DNA from: Calocera cornea HHB12733
Lineage: Eukaryota > Basidiomycota > Dacrymycetes > Dacrymycetales > Dacrymycetaceae
Direction: 5' to 3'
Length of the DNA stretch: 38,215 nt
NCBI GenBank assembly: GCA_001632435.1
Contig: KV423991.1
Span: forward strand, 105,330 to 143,544
Shown here: positions 1 to 10,398 of the stretch, piece by piece
Layout: every line of letters starts with the position of its first letter
Position numbering within the stretch: position 1 is the first letter of the stretch
Made by a program: the position numbers and the translations under genes
The notes under the pieces: model-generated
The model's input: only the letters and a program-made list of their open reading frames with translations
Told to the model about the DNA's origin: nothing
The model's database searches: none

Positions 1-99
1 ACAGAGCCTGAGGCTACCACTGCACAGAGTGATTCACCTCTTAGATTGAGGTCTCTTCTCCTCTTTCATAGCCTGACTGTACAAGATGGCCAGGACTCA

Positions 100-372
100 C
101 AAGGCAAGATGGGCACAGCAAACCCTTTGGGACAGCACTCCAGGCATAGCAAGATGGTCACCACAACATAGACACTGCAACATAGGTATCCTAATGCAGA
201 AACCACACACAAAATACAAGGTGGGGCAACACAAGCACCACAACACAGGCACCATAGCATGGGCATCACAACATAGGCACCACACTGTGCACCACACAGG
301 TACCATACTGCACACCACAATATAGGCACCGCAAGACGGGCACCGCAAGACGGGCACCGAAAGACGGGCACT
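100..372. repeat. Degenerate short tandem repeat (minisatellite-like)
   Basis: A run of imperfect 10-17 bp units built on GGCACC(A/G)CAA(C/G)A(T/C)(A/G)GG, for example 'gcaccacaacataggcacc' and the closing exact-type triplet 'gcaagacgggcacc'. The open frames across it translate into low-complexity protein and look like by-products of the repeat. No gene is supported in the first 400 bases. Confidence 0.6.
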
Positions 373-889
373 GCAGGGCAACAAGAGAGCAATGCAGAAA
401 ATCAGCAGACTTGGTGAGGGACCAAAACCAAGGGTTACGATGAGCGAAGCGAGACGGGTTACCCTAGTGGCTAAGTGGACAGCTCCGCGTCGAGGGCAGG
501 GTCTGGCACGGGGGCAGACCAGACCCAAAATAATTTCCAATTGTTATTTCGCTGCCTCCCATCTTTTAAACTCAGATTGCACCGGCTATTAAGTAACTAG
601 GGGCTGTTTAGTCAGCTGACAATCATGACAATGCTGTGTTACTGAGTATCTCTCCCCATTCGATTCGGGGTCGTCCCCTACCGGCCGCATCCCCCTTGCC
701 CCGTCAAAGGCGCATATTCTGCCATTCGATTTAGGGTCAAGCGCAGGTCGTCCCTCCTCCCCTGTCGGGCATACTTTAGCCACGCTAACTAGACAATATT
801 TGCGTTGCCGGGGTGTGCGTTGCATTGAGCCTAGTCGCCAAACACCGCATCAATCATTGAGATCTTCCAGGCTAGCCATCATAAGTGCT

Positions 890-912
890 GTAAAAGGTGA
901 CTGGAACATTCG
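890..912 (+). repeat. 23-bp dispersed motif, copy 1
   Basis: Exact GTAAAAGGTGACTGGAACAT followed by TCG. Copy 1 and copy 2 are 85 bp apart in direct orientation and share about 42 bp including the tail. Confidence 0.8.
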
Positions 913-974
913 CCTAAGGGGCTCCAATACACCCAGTGCACATTGTTGGTACCCCTCTATAGATATGTGTGATC

Positions 975-997
975 GTAAAAGGTGACTGGAACATTCG
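975..997 (+). repeat. 23-bp dispersed motif, copy 2
   Basis: Exact GTAAAAGGTGACTGGAACAT followed by TCG. It lies about 35 bp beyond the stop codon of the integrase gene and points towards it. With the inverted copy at 3247-3269 it brackets that gene. Confidence 0.8.
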
Positions 998-1031
998 TAT
1001 AAGAGGCTCAGATACACACGCAATCACATAT

Positions 1032-2950
1032 CTATATCATCTTGGTCAGATCCTTGACCTCTCGAATCACATCTCTGCTTTCCTCCTCGTCTCCTAAGCT
1101 CCCTTCCGACCAATCGAGATCGGGAACTTCACTGTCGTCCTCTGTGTCTCCCTCATCGTCTGTGCCCTCCCACTCCTGTTGAAACGGCTCGCCGTTTAGC
1201 AATTCCATGTGTTCGCCTTCAATACCCATCTCTTCCTCAACCCGCAAGGCCAGTGTTGCCCTCATTTCCTCCTGTGTATACGAACGCAGAAAGCTGTTCA
1301 GTAACTGACCATAAATCTCCCAGAATGTATCCATCGTCACTTCCGGTTCTCCGATCTCTTCCAAAGCGGTTTCAGCGTACTTCCCAGTAGATCCACAATA
1401 GACACTTGCCTTTGAAGTATCTTTTGATCTCTATCTCAAACAATGGGGGCACTAGCACAAACACAGGGTGATCTGGTGGTGCGTACAGCCGTTCCACATA
1501 ACGGAAATCTTCTTCTTTGGCTAGGATCTACACGGACAACTGTTAAGCAGAGTTCATTTCGATATCACAAGAATCAACATACCTTGAAGTTGTGTGCATT
1601 GTCAAAGCACTCTGGGTGATACAGAATATGCTCGGGTCTTCCACGGGGTAGAACCTTATGCTTATCACGCCGTGGCTTGCTGGTGTTGTACATTCGAATG
1701 TATTCAGCTAGGTTCTTCTTCAAGAACGGTATTGCAATCCATCGAAAGACCAACCTGCAGCAGAATTAGCCAAATCAATTACTGACTACGGTCATTGCGC
1801 ACCGCTGCAAGCAATCGTGCTTGCTATACCACCCCTGGTTGACTCCGAGGGCAAAGAGGTCCTCAAACCCCCTTGTAAACTCTCGACGTAGCTGGCTCCA
1901 ACGTATCTCGGGCTTGATGTTTGTATGGCCTCGCATCCAGCGGTGCTGCAGCTTGCCGATGAGACTGCTGTCCAGACGTTGACGAAGCATTGTTTGGGCA
2001 TTTGCAATGCCGTTGTTCTCGCTGCCTGGGTCACTTTGGGTAATGAGCGGAATACCTGTCCAATCTTAGCTCGATTCAAGGCAAGACAGTGATGCTCACC
2101 TCCGTGCATTCTGACTGTCTTCAGATAGAAGCTGAGAATCAACCGTGGATTCTTGTTTGTCCACCAGGGCTCAATCCACAAGAGGGCCCCGGAGAACGTC
2201 TCCACCCCCAAATGAAGGTAGATACCGTATTCGTGCCATTTGTTGTGCTGGTCCACGGCTATTGTAGCAAAGACTCCTTCTGACCAAGCCTTTGCCCTCT
2301 TCAACTTCTTTCCTCGCCGCCTGCGAACATCCTCTGGGTGATATCGTTGATTATACTCTCGAATTAGGTGCCTGCTCTCATGTCAATCTTAGCACTCATG
2401 GAAATGTGATGCGCCACGTACTCAGACACGAAGATCTGCCGTAGAGCCAACCAGTCTTTAATCCGCTTTACCCCTGTGCTTGGGAACTTGCGAATAACAG
2501 GCTCGATGTGCGGTCGAAGCGACTCCAGCGTATGACCTTGCTGTCGCACACTTTGCAGCTTCAGAGTCTTTCGACGACGTGCAACTGTTTTCCTACTGTG
2601 ATGTATCAGCAACGCTTATCTCCGTGAATATGGTTTGACTCGTGCACACCTCAACCCCCATCCTCTCTCGGTCGCTCTAACATCAAGCTTGATTGCCTCT
2701 GCAATCTCTGCGTCTCCTAAGCCCTGTGCCCAGTACTCCGTCAGACGCGGTAGTAGAACCTCATCAGGAACTGTGCGACCATATGTAGCCTTTAGCGATT
2801 GCTCGATGCGGCCCACCACGAAGCTCACTTACCAGTCGGGCGATGCTGATTCGGCTGCTGATTCCGTCTTCTGTACTCTAAGTCGGCCGTCTCCGTCTTT
2901 ACCAGGGGGTCTTTACCCCTCGTCGATTCCAAGATACTGGGCTGGGCCAT
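1032..2950 (-). CDS. Integrase-core (DDE) transposase-like protein, multi-exon
   Basis: Fungal integrase-core-domain protein, expected to cut and join DNA for a mobile element. Exons read from the minus strand: an N-terminal part from about 2950; a segment ending at 2422 (VRQQGHTLES..., donor GTACGT); 2371-2100 (VRRRRGKKLKRAKAW, then AVDQHNKWHEYGIYLHLGVE); 2055-1803 (PLITQSDPGSENNG, LQHRWMRGHTNIKPEIRW); 1754-1583 (KKNLAEYIRMYNTSKPRRDK); 1527-1032. Introns 2372-2421, 2056-2099, 1755-1802 and 1528-1582 keep phase. The likely catalytic triad is visible: D in AVDQH, D in QSDPG, E in IKPEIRW. The acidic tail ends in EVKDLTKMI. Two parts are uncertain: the first exons (2588-2950, no certain ATG), and a one-base frame change near 1385-1440 between FEIEIKRYF and AETALEEIGEPEVTM, either an unresolved intron or a real frameshift. 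So the gene may be slightly decayed. Confidence 0.75.
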
Positions 2951-3246
2951 TCTCTGAGCAAAGAGGGTGTGCTGACAGACGTAAAACCAAACGATTACGA
3001 GCTTGTCGCGCTGGAACACGGGGTCTCGGGGAACTGATTATCGCTTTGGTTCCGTGATCTACACGGGCTTCCCTGTTATGGCATCATCCACAGGGCCTGT
3101 CCTTTCCGCATGTCGACCAACGGGCAGGCTCGATTCGGGGCTTGTGAGATCAAGCTCCTTTTTTCTGATTGCTTCTCGCACCCCAACGCTCTTGCTCCTA
3201 GGCAACAGATCAGCTTGAGCTCTTGGATCCGGCCATGCTCCGAGAA

Positions 3247-3269
3247 CGGATGTTCCAGCCACCTTTTAC
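3247..3269 (-). repeat. 23-bp dispersed motif, copy 3 (one mismatch)
   Basis: Reverse complement reads GTAAAAGGTGGCTGGAACAT then CCG (GGC for GAC). It faces the integrase gene from its 5' side, inverted with respect to the copies at 890 and 975. Confidence 0.75.
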
Positions 3270-3610
3270 CGCTCTCTCTCATTGGTCCGGCTTCGATGAC
3301 CCCTTCGAGACTCATTAACGCACTGGGACCAGGTTTCCAAAGGAACGATTTTCGTTCTTCTTGATTACCACCAAACTGTCCTATCCATCGCCGTCTCTAT
3401 CTGCCGAGCGACCAGGTCCTGTCTATTGGCCTATGTGGCTTCATCACATCAACTGCGCAATCTCTGACCGCGTGCAATGTCGTCCTGCCATATATTCCTC
3501 ATTTTTCTTTGGGGAATGCGTCTTGCATGGTCTGCGGCATAGACGGTCAGAAGACAGGAGTACGGGCCGTCCGTCTGTACGCGCGGCCTTTCGCCAAGTG
3601 AGATCGCTTG

Positions 3611-3619
3611 TATATATAG
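3611..3619 (+). promoter_or_regulatory. Possible TATA element of the kinase gene
   Basis: TATATATAG about 107 bp upstream of the proposed ATG at 3726. Position and sequence fit a fungal TATA box. Inference only. Confidence 0.35.
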
Positions 3620-3725
3620 ACACCAATGGTGAGTGATTTCGTCGGAAGCTCAGACTTCACACGTTCTTTATCTCAATCTCACCCGCCTCTCATAGACCCT
3701 TCGACTGTACCACCTCACCTACCCA

Positions 3726-6309
3726 ATGGAGCCACTGCCGCCAGACGGCGAAGAGGTGTTCATAGCCCCTGCGGCTATGACATTTATTGCTCGCAAGCCG
3801 GAGCCCTGCTCCAGGGCAGAGCTCTGTGCTACTCGACCACACTATCTGATTCCCGCTGGTCAAGTCTATCAGCGCATGCGATCCCTCGATGGTCATAACC
3901 TCGACATCATATGTCCCGCCTGCTGGGCTGCGTACGACCTCAAGAAAGGCAGTATCCGATCCACTGTTCGACACCCTGATATGACGATCCCAGTGTACCC
4001 TCCCATGACGCAGCCTGATGTCAACATGATTCGAAGCATGAATCACCAGGCTAGGCTTAACAGTTCGTATACTCAGTCTCCTCAGCCTTCATCTTCTCAT
4101 ACGGTTGCAGCTGGAGACGCTCAGGTTCAGGCTATTGGGAGCCTACCAATGTTGATTCCCACCGGCAACCCTCTGCATGCTACCTCAACTTTCGGAACCT
4201 CCTTGTCTTTGGGAGGACGGGGCTATACCAGCGAACACCGTCATTACCAGTTGGAATACCAGATTCGCTCCCGGCAAGCATACGCGCGGGTTCTTCCTGA
4301 AGTTGTTGGAATCAAGTTTTCTGTTCATTATTTCGAAGAGGGCCGATCCGGGTCGAAGCTCTTCATGGTGCGTACAAGCCTGAGATCTGATGAAGCACGT
4401 TCTGAGATCTGGCCGCTCTAGAACATTGAAGATCGTGAAGATATGCCAGCGAAGATGCCTGCCGCTGAGATCAAGTCCAGTATACTGTCTCTCGTTCAAC
4501 GGCCCTTGATGGATACAACGCGAGGCTTTGTATTTCACCTGGACGACTTCTTATTCCGCGGTCAAGACGGAACGAACTACGACAGATCGCCTATCTTGCG
4601 GCCGCTCTTCTACGATCTTTGTCTTGGTACACCGCGCGGCAAGCCGAAGGGCACCTTACCTACCTTTCAACACGGAAAATCGTTCACCGTCAAGCTGATC
4701 ATGCAACCATCTATCTACGAGCGAGTGATGCTTCATCTGGAGCAAGCTACCTGTCGACTGCCCGTGACCCCCTCAACGTCTGGCCCTCGCCCAAAGACCA
4801 AAACTTCTCGCAAACGCAGCCATAGCGTTCGAGCAACGCAGCCGGTAAGTGGTGATAAGCATTAGAGACAGATCAAGAGCTGATATATCCCTCAGACTCT
4901 AAGCCCAACAAGTACTCCGCCTTCCAAGCGTCGTCAGACCGCAGTTGTACCGGATGGAGAAAAGACCACAGGCGCAGTGGGCGGATGTCCCAGTCACCTT
5001 TTACCCATGCCCGCCCTTACCACGCCCATTACCGTCCCCGTTTCGAACGGCGCTCGCGCAGAGTCCCAGCAAGCCGAGCCGGTCCTCACTCCGGAAGAAA
5101 TACGAGAGGCGCTCCAGGACAGTGCAGCCTTCATTGGTAGCTCCAAGGTACCTGTCGGCGTCCATCGAGATACGGGACTGTTCATTCCTGCCCCTGCTCT
5201 CACCTTCAGCTATCTGGTTCGCACTCGGTACAAGTTCACTGTGGACTGGCATAACGAAGGATGCACGGCGGAGATCACGGTGGACGAACGACTTGCCTCT
5301 TCTGTGGGTCGCGCCGGCTCTTTCAAAACGTGCCATCCCGGACGGATCGTCATCCACGTAGCCAGCCCCAGCTCACAGGGCAATGCGTTCTCTATCAATA
5401 CCCGAATCAACGTGGCCCTGAAGCGCTGGTACGTTCCCGCACCGGGGAAGAACGGAGACCAGCCTCTTCGTGCAGACGCCAAGTCGACATCTGCGCTTGC
5501 TCAGAAGCTTGCACGGGTTGGCAAAGAAGAGGAGGAAGAGAAACTGGCTGGCAAAGTCACTTGCTCCGTCTGGGGGAAAGCTCTCATGGCTCTGGTCTAT
5601 CAGCGTATTCAGGAGGCGAAAGATGCTGCCGGACCCGACGACGTCATCTCTCTGACCAATTTTCCAACTGTTCGCTTTGTCGAATGCGGCCTCTTCCAGG
5701 TCAGGCTACCCTCGGCGCCAAAAGACAAGAACAGGGCTACGCGCCATCTATTGCCGTATCTGGTCGAAGAGCTGATCGATACCGACGGACATCCCGAGAG
5801 ATTGGTGAAGTACATCAACAACGGGAGCGCACATCCTCGAGTGCTGTCGGGTCATGAGGGGGACATAGCATTATTTCTGTCCTTTTGCCAACATCTTCAG
5901 TACCTGGAAACGGGGGGTCAGGTCTACGTCAGTGATTTCCAAGGTATACACAGTCCTACACCGTGAGGAATATTTGGCGAATCGCAATGCTGACTTCTCC
6001 GCAGGTTACAATGGTCTTCTCACCGATCCCCAAATAATGACCACTCCGTATGTCTCTATCATCATTTTCCAACGGAGATATTCATGAAGTTGCAGTGATC
6101 TCCCGAGACGCCTGTTCGGAGATGGTAATGTCGCTCGAGCCTTCGCAGCATTCCCTGATGAACACCGCTGCAATCGGTACTGCGAGGCCTTGGCACTGCA
6201 CCCCTTTGTACCCAAACCGGCTAAAGAAACATTGGCATCCGAGGTCGACGAGCTCGAGGCGAGCGATCAACGGGAGGCTGAAGCCGTGCAAGAGGAGGTG
6301 CAGTCGTGA
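3726..6309 (+). CDS. Alpha-type (atypical) protein kinase, 5 exons
   Basis: Exons 3726-4367, 4422-4844, 4896-5943, 6005-6047 and 6096-6309 (phases checked; introns of 54, 51, 61 and 48 bp) give 789 residues. The N-terminal part has Cys pairs (CSRAELC, ICPACW) and may bind zinc, but is otherwise unassigned. The C-terminal third is an alpha-kinase fold: YLVEELID, LVKYINNGSAHP, QVYVSDFQG (D702, the DxQG-type motif), YNGLLTDPQIMT, LFGDGNV (G727-N730, nucleotide-loop type), and the structural zinc cluster H742RCNRYC748. The invariant ATP-contacting Lys is not obvious to me. Expected role is Ser/Thr phosphorylation; the substrate is unknown. Such kinases are expanded in many Agaricomycetes. Oddity: one copy of the dispersed motif (4982-5004) is read in frame in exon 3 as GGCPSHLLPMP. 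Confidence 0.85.
4982..5004 (-). repeat. 23-bp dispersed motif, copy 4, inside kinase exon 3
   Basis: Reverse complement is GTAAAAGGTGACTGGGACAT plus CCG. It sits within an open coding exon, between TTGAVG and ALTTPIT, and adds about eight codons without breaking the frame. The surrounding protein is low-complexity linker. Confidence 0.8.
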
Positions 6310-6677
6310 GGGCGATCATCTTCAGCTCCCTTCATCGAACAGACCTACAGCGACCAGAGGTTTTCTTGTCCGTCAGTATGCAGTCATTCTTCGAGATTCA
6401 TTCTATCTCAGTCATTCGCCAGCTCATTCGTAGTCATACCCTTTCAGATGGCATACTAGAACCTAATAAAAAATTCTTGTGTATGTAATCGTCCGTTTGG
6501 TTTGGGGTCAAGGGTTATCTCGTGGCTCAGACAGCGTAAGCTGTCATGCAATGACCTCAAATCGAATTCGATTCATCCTGCCATAATTGGTAGTCTCTTG
6601 GTAAAAGGTGACTGGGACATCTGTCCCAATTACAATCTATTCGGCATTGAAGGAACTACTACGAAGTACATCCCTAG
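6310..6677. other. Intergenic region with repeat remnants
   Basis: Convergent 3' regions of the kinase and the 1033-residue gene. Holds 'aatcgaattcgatt' (about 6549-6562), resembling module B, followed by motif copy 5 at 6601. This is the same B-then-C order as in the composite repeats. AATAAAAAATTC near 6466 may serve as the kinase poly(A) signal. Confidence 0.45.
6601..6623 (+). repeat. 23-bp dispersed motif, copy 5
   Basis: GTAAAAGGTGACTGGGACAT then CTG, in the 3' intergenic region shared by the kinase and the 1033-residue gene. Confidence 0.8.
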
Positions 6678-9600
6678 TCACTCCTCCATCATGGCCATAT
6701 CCTCATCCGTTGAGGAGGCCCTCCGTTTGCCTTTTCCTTTCCCATGCCCGCCTTCCTCTCCCTTCGCCTTCCCCTTCTTCTGCGCACAATCCTTCTTCTC
6801 AGCCCGCTCAACCTGGGAAACATCCAACCACGAGGAGTCATCGACGTCTTCCCACTCCTCCGGAGGTTCAGCGTCCTGGTCGGGATTGCCGTTGAAGTGG
6901 GCTTGGGCGACTCGCGCTTCGAGCTCGTCGTAACTGAGTGACAAGTTTCGATTAGGCTTGTTATGCCACCAGTCTTTACTCGAAACTGCAAATGTGATTA
7001 GCCAGGACCGCTAGTTGAAGAGCAACACTAACTGTTCTTTATGCGCGTGGGGAATTGGCGCCAAAGGCACGGTAGTTTTGCTCGCTTACAAGAAGAGCAC
7101 CCTGTTCCTTCGAAGACGTAGCAACCGCGCTTCAGGCCGATGCGAGTTGCTAGAGGGCGGCGTCGGCAGCGCATGCACATGTGTTTCCCGTAAGCCATCT
7201 GGAGTATGTATTAGGTACGTCTTAGTATTGTACAGATGAAATGACTTACTATAATCGGATGCGCCATAAGCTTCTTCACGCGTGTCACACCTGCAGTCCG
7301 AAGGGATGGCAGAGACGGAATGTGATCCTCAACTTCCAGTTGAGGAGGAGGTGCACGCAGCGCACTAGGCAAAATGTTGCCAAATGGTCTGCGCCTCGAC
7401 TTCCGCTGATGCTTTTGGTGAACACGCTGAATCTTCTTGTCGTAATGGTTGAGAACATGCTTCGTGTGAACGATGATTGCATTGTATACTTTGTCCTCAT
7501 TGAGTAAGCGGCCGCCGCGAGTGATATCAGCGAGATCTTCGTCGGTAAATCGCGGGCCAGGGGGCCTAACGTTCTCGATCTCATTCACGACCTCGTTCAC
7601 AATTGCTGCTTGGAGATTGTACATGGGTATTGGCCATTGTTCAATATCGGTGGAGAAGTGCCACTTTTTGGCATACTTGACAAGCCCGAACATTAGTGTA
7701 GCAAAGTACCACGTTGGTGGACATTGCCAGCGATTCCGGTGAGACAAGGTGTCCCGCTACAGCGATGTTAGTCAGTGGTCTATGGACAATGACTGAATGT
7801 GCGAGCGTACCCAATTCCACTCGTTGTGAGTCATGAAAGCCGAAACGACATGAATGGCAGCATTTGGATAAGCAGGTCGAGGTCGGGTGAGGCCGTCAGT
7901 GGCTTTGATGTATCTTGTTGAGTACAGGTCGACATCGTAGCGATCCGGAAGTGAGCCGAGCTCGCCAGTTTCAACCTGTCGAAGGAGCTCAAGTATGCTC
8001 CAATCTTCTCCAAATGCCAAGTCAACATCTTCAACGAAATCGATCTTCGCTTCAACATTGAATTCGACATGCCAGGTCCATATGTTAATGAGATTAGTTG
8101 CGATAGCGCCCCTCATCTGCAACCAGGGAGAAGCACGATTGTGCTTGATGAGTCCGAAGTAAGCTGACTAGAATACATTAAGATGAGTATGAGACAAGTT
8201 CGATTTAGGGTGATACGGGGAGACTTACCAGATAAGCAGATCTCCTGCGAACTCCAATGATGGCATCGGCCAGGTTGGCCTGCGAGAACAAAGGCACCGG
8301 CGGTTCACGCTCCAAGTCATCTATCAGCTCTTGAGCTGACATGCATTCGCGTATGCGTTGGGCAGGGCTGAGGTGCATGTTCTTCAGGAAGTCCTGAACA
8401 TCTTCTTCATCCGGATCCTCCGGCTTTGGTCGGCGATCTCCGTCTCCACCACCACCACCGCCTTCTCGCTTTTTCCTCCCCCTGAGAAGCTCGTCGCGGT
8501 GCTTCTTAAGTACACGTAGAACAGTCTTGATGCGGTTATTCTCGTCCGGCAATGTGACGGAGTGCCATTGTATGAGGTATTTCTAGAAGAAATGTCAGTG
8601 ACCTGCTGGTCAGTGAAGAAATGAGAACGTACATGGCAAGCCATTAACTTGCGCTGCCATTCGGGGAACTCCGCTGCTTCTGCAGTTCCTGGCCGTACTC
8701 TAGCGAGGTCGAGCAGCGTATGTTCGGCGCGCTCCCTCTCATCGCAGACTCTGATGATATCTTCACTGTATGTCGTGCTGACTGAAGCCGAGCTGACAGG
8801 TTTGCCAGCATCTGGCTCTTGGCCTAGATCGGTAAGAATGTTGCTGAGGTGGTCCTGTCTGCATATGTCAGTTCCAGAGATGGGAAGCGAATGCATCTGA
8901 CGCACGTAGTACACCTCCTCCTGCTCGGCTGCTCTCGGTGCCGACTCCATCTCTCCGTCAGACTCCACGATCGACAACATCTCCTCATCTCTATCCCTCC
9001 CATTGGTATCCTCCTCATCCTCCCATTCACTCCCGTCGTCCAACCCAGGAGCGCCATCGTCCTCGGGAATGACGGAGTATTCTTCGCTGTCCTCGGCCCG
9101 GTTGTCGATCAAGTCTGCGATGTTGTCGTTGAGGTCTCCAGTCGAAGAGCAATAGTCAGGACTACCACTGCCCGCTTTGCTTTCATTGGTCTCGGGTGGG
9201 CGCCATTCGTCGGAGTCGCTGAGATCCTGCACCTTGCTGTTGACTGTGCTGTGATGGTCACCCCCGTCATCGCTCGGGTGGTCGCTTGTCCCGTCCATAT
9301 CCATGGAAGCGTCGGACGGGCTACCACCTGACATCACCTCAGGCAGAGGGAGATCCAAGTCGATGCTCTGAGAGCGATTGTCGCTTGACTGAGCGTCTTG
9401 GGGAGGGGGAGAGTCTAGCCGCACAGCTGCGGGCCGTTGTTCAAGAACAAGATTCTCAGCCTCAAGACGTTGCTGGTGTGCTTCGACGCGCTTGTGCCAT
9501 CGCTCCAATCGCCGTCGATAGGTTGGATCGTAAGGACCATTGGGAGGAGGCTGGGGGCGAGGAGGCAGCGGCGAGGGCGGCGGGGTCACCAACAACGAGA

Positions 9601-10042
9601 CCTGGGATGGGGCTTGGGACGTGGCGGGGCTGAGGTCAGAGAATGTCACACTCTGGCTGGACGGGACGACCACATCATCTCGTGTAGGAGCCCGTGTCCT
9701 ACGGGGAGGAGTCGGGTGAGGACGAAACAGAGCACGACCAAAGCGAGATTCCGGTGGTACGCTTATCGACGAAGGAGAATCGAGCTGAGCATCGTCGTCG
9801 TTGTTGTCTGACAGTGCAAATCGAGGAGAGGGTGGTCGACCGGTCTCGTAGTCAGATGGGAATCTTGCTGATGGCCCTAATTGAGTTACTGAGGGGTACG
9901 TTGGCGAGGAGGGCGGCTCATCGTCTGCCTGTGGGACGAGCTGATCAGACAAAACCGGAGGAGAGCGTCGTTGTTTGAAGTGGCGAAACTTCGGTGCGAG
10001 TGTCTTCGATTGATTGACGGCTTTAGGGGGATTGGTCGACAT
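6678..10042 (-). CDS. Unrecognised 1033-residue protein, disordered N-terminus, C-terminal Cys cluster
   Basis: Six exons on the minus strand: 10042-8633, 8582-8229, 8167-7811, 7756-7250, 7198-7033 and 6985-6678. All junctions are GT..AG with consistent phases (introns 47-61 bp), giving 1033 residues from ATG at 10042. Residues 1-430 are rich in Pro, Ser, Asp and Glu and probably disordered. The middle (about 430-870) looks folded: RKLMACHKYLIQWHSV, LRVLKKHRDELLRGRKKREG with a poly-Gly run, then Trp-rich IWTWHVEFNVE, WNWRDTLSHRNRWQCPPTWYF. Exon 5 encodes CMRCRRRPLATR...GCYVFEGTGCSSCKRAKLPC, a CxxC...CxxCKRAKxxC cluster that may bind zinc and resembles fungal C6-type DNA-binding knuckles. The tail is acidic then Lys/Gly-rich. 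No catalytic motif seen. Position inside the repeat-bracketed block suggests a mobile-element-associated or cargo gene (inference). Confidence 0.7.
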
Positions 10043-10398
10043 ATGTATGGATGATAAGTGGGTAGCGAGAAACTGAGACGAGCGGGGTGATGAACGTAGG
10101 GGGGCAAGCAGGAGCACCTCAAGTGAAACCCTGATTCGAACCTGATGACGCACAGGTCAGGAACTGGGCCACGCGTCCTTGTAAAGCCCAGACAGGACCG
10201 TCTCAATATCAGGCGTTGATTTTGTACACACATGTACAGTGGAACGAGTGTATTAACGATTGGAAAGCCCTAAAGGCTGACATACAAAGAGAGTGGATGA
10301 CGGGACAGGGAATGATGGGGAAGAGGAAGTGAAAGATTGCTTGCTGCTGATGGTTGCTCCACAACGGTGAACATCAGATAAGACGAGGTATTGAAGGT
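10043..10398. other. Upstream region of the 1033-residue gene
   Basis: No gene found. A B-box-like 'ggttcgaatc' sits on the minus strand near 10132-10143, with a loose A-box about 35 bp upstream, but no tRNA can be folded from it. Confidence 0.4.

Larger units (their letters stand above)
400..1020 (+). repeat. Left composite repeat (modules A, B, C)
   Basis: Three modules lie in this order: A, TGGCTAAGTGGACAGCTCC (468-486); B, CCATTCGATTYRGGGTC twice (656-672 and 722-738); C, the 23-bp GTAAAAGGTGACTGGAACAT motif twice (890-912 and 975-997). Each C copy is followed by a related tail (GCCTAAGGGGCTCCAATACAC / GTATAAGAGGCTCAGATACAC, split here at the motif boundary). The same modules occur in the same order on the opposite strand at 12.9-13.4 kb. 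No coding frame with recognisable content was found in 400-1031. Confidence 0.65.
2951..3725. other. Intergenic region between integrase and kinase genes
   Basis: Divergent upstream region of the integrase gene (minus) and the alpha-kinase gene (plus). It contains the inverted motif copy at 3247-3269 and a TATATATAG run at 3611-3619. I found no frame with recognisable protein content. Confidence 0.5.

Noticed and set aside
66..540. Cys- and Leu-rich open frames on both strands at the left edge
   Set aside because: They are translations of a degenerate tandem repeat and lack any family signal or splice structure.
8885..8931. Extra 47-bp intron (GTGCGT...TGCAG) in exon 1 of the 1033-residue gene
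   Set aside because: Removing it shifts the frame into stops. Reading through keeps the frame open to the next verified donor.
8824..9978. Several plus-strand open frames of 90-160 codons
   Set aside because: They lie opposite exon 1 of the 1033-residue gene, whose composition and continuous frame explain them as shadows.
10107..10190. Possible tRNA on the minus strand (GGTTCGAATC B-box and a loose A-box)
   Set aside because: The T-stem does not pair (TCAGG against CAGGG) and no acceptor stem forms. At best a tRNA-like remnant.
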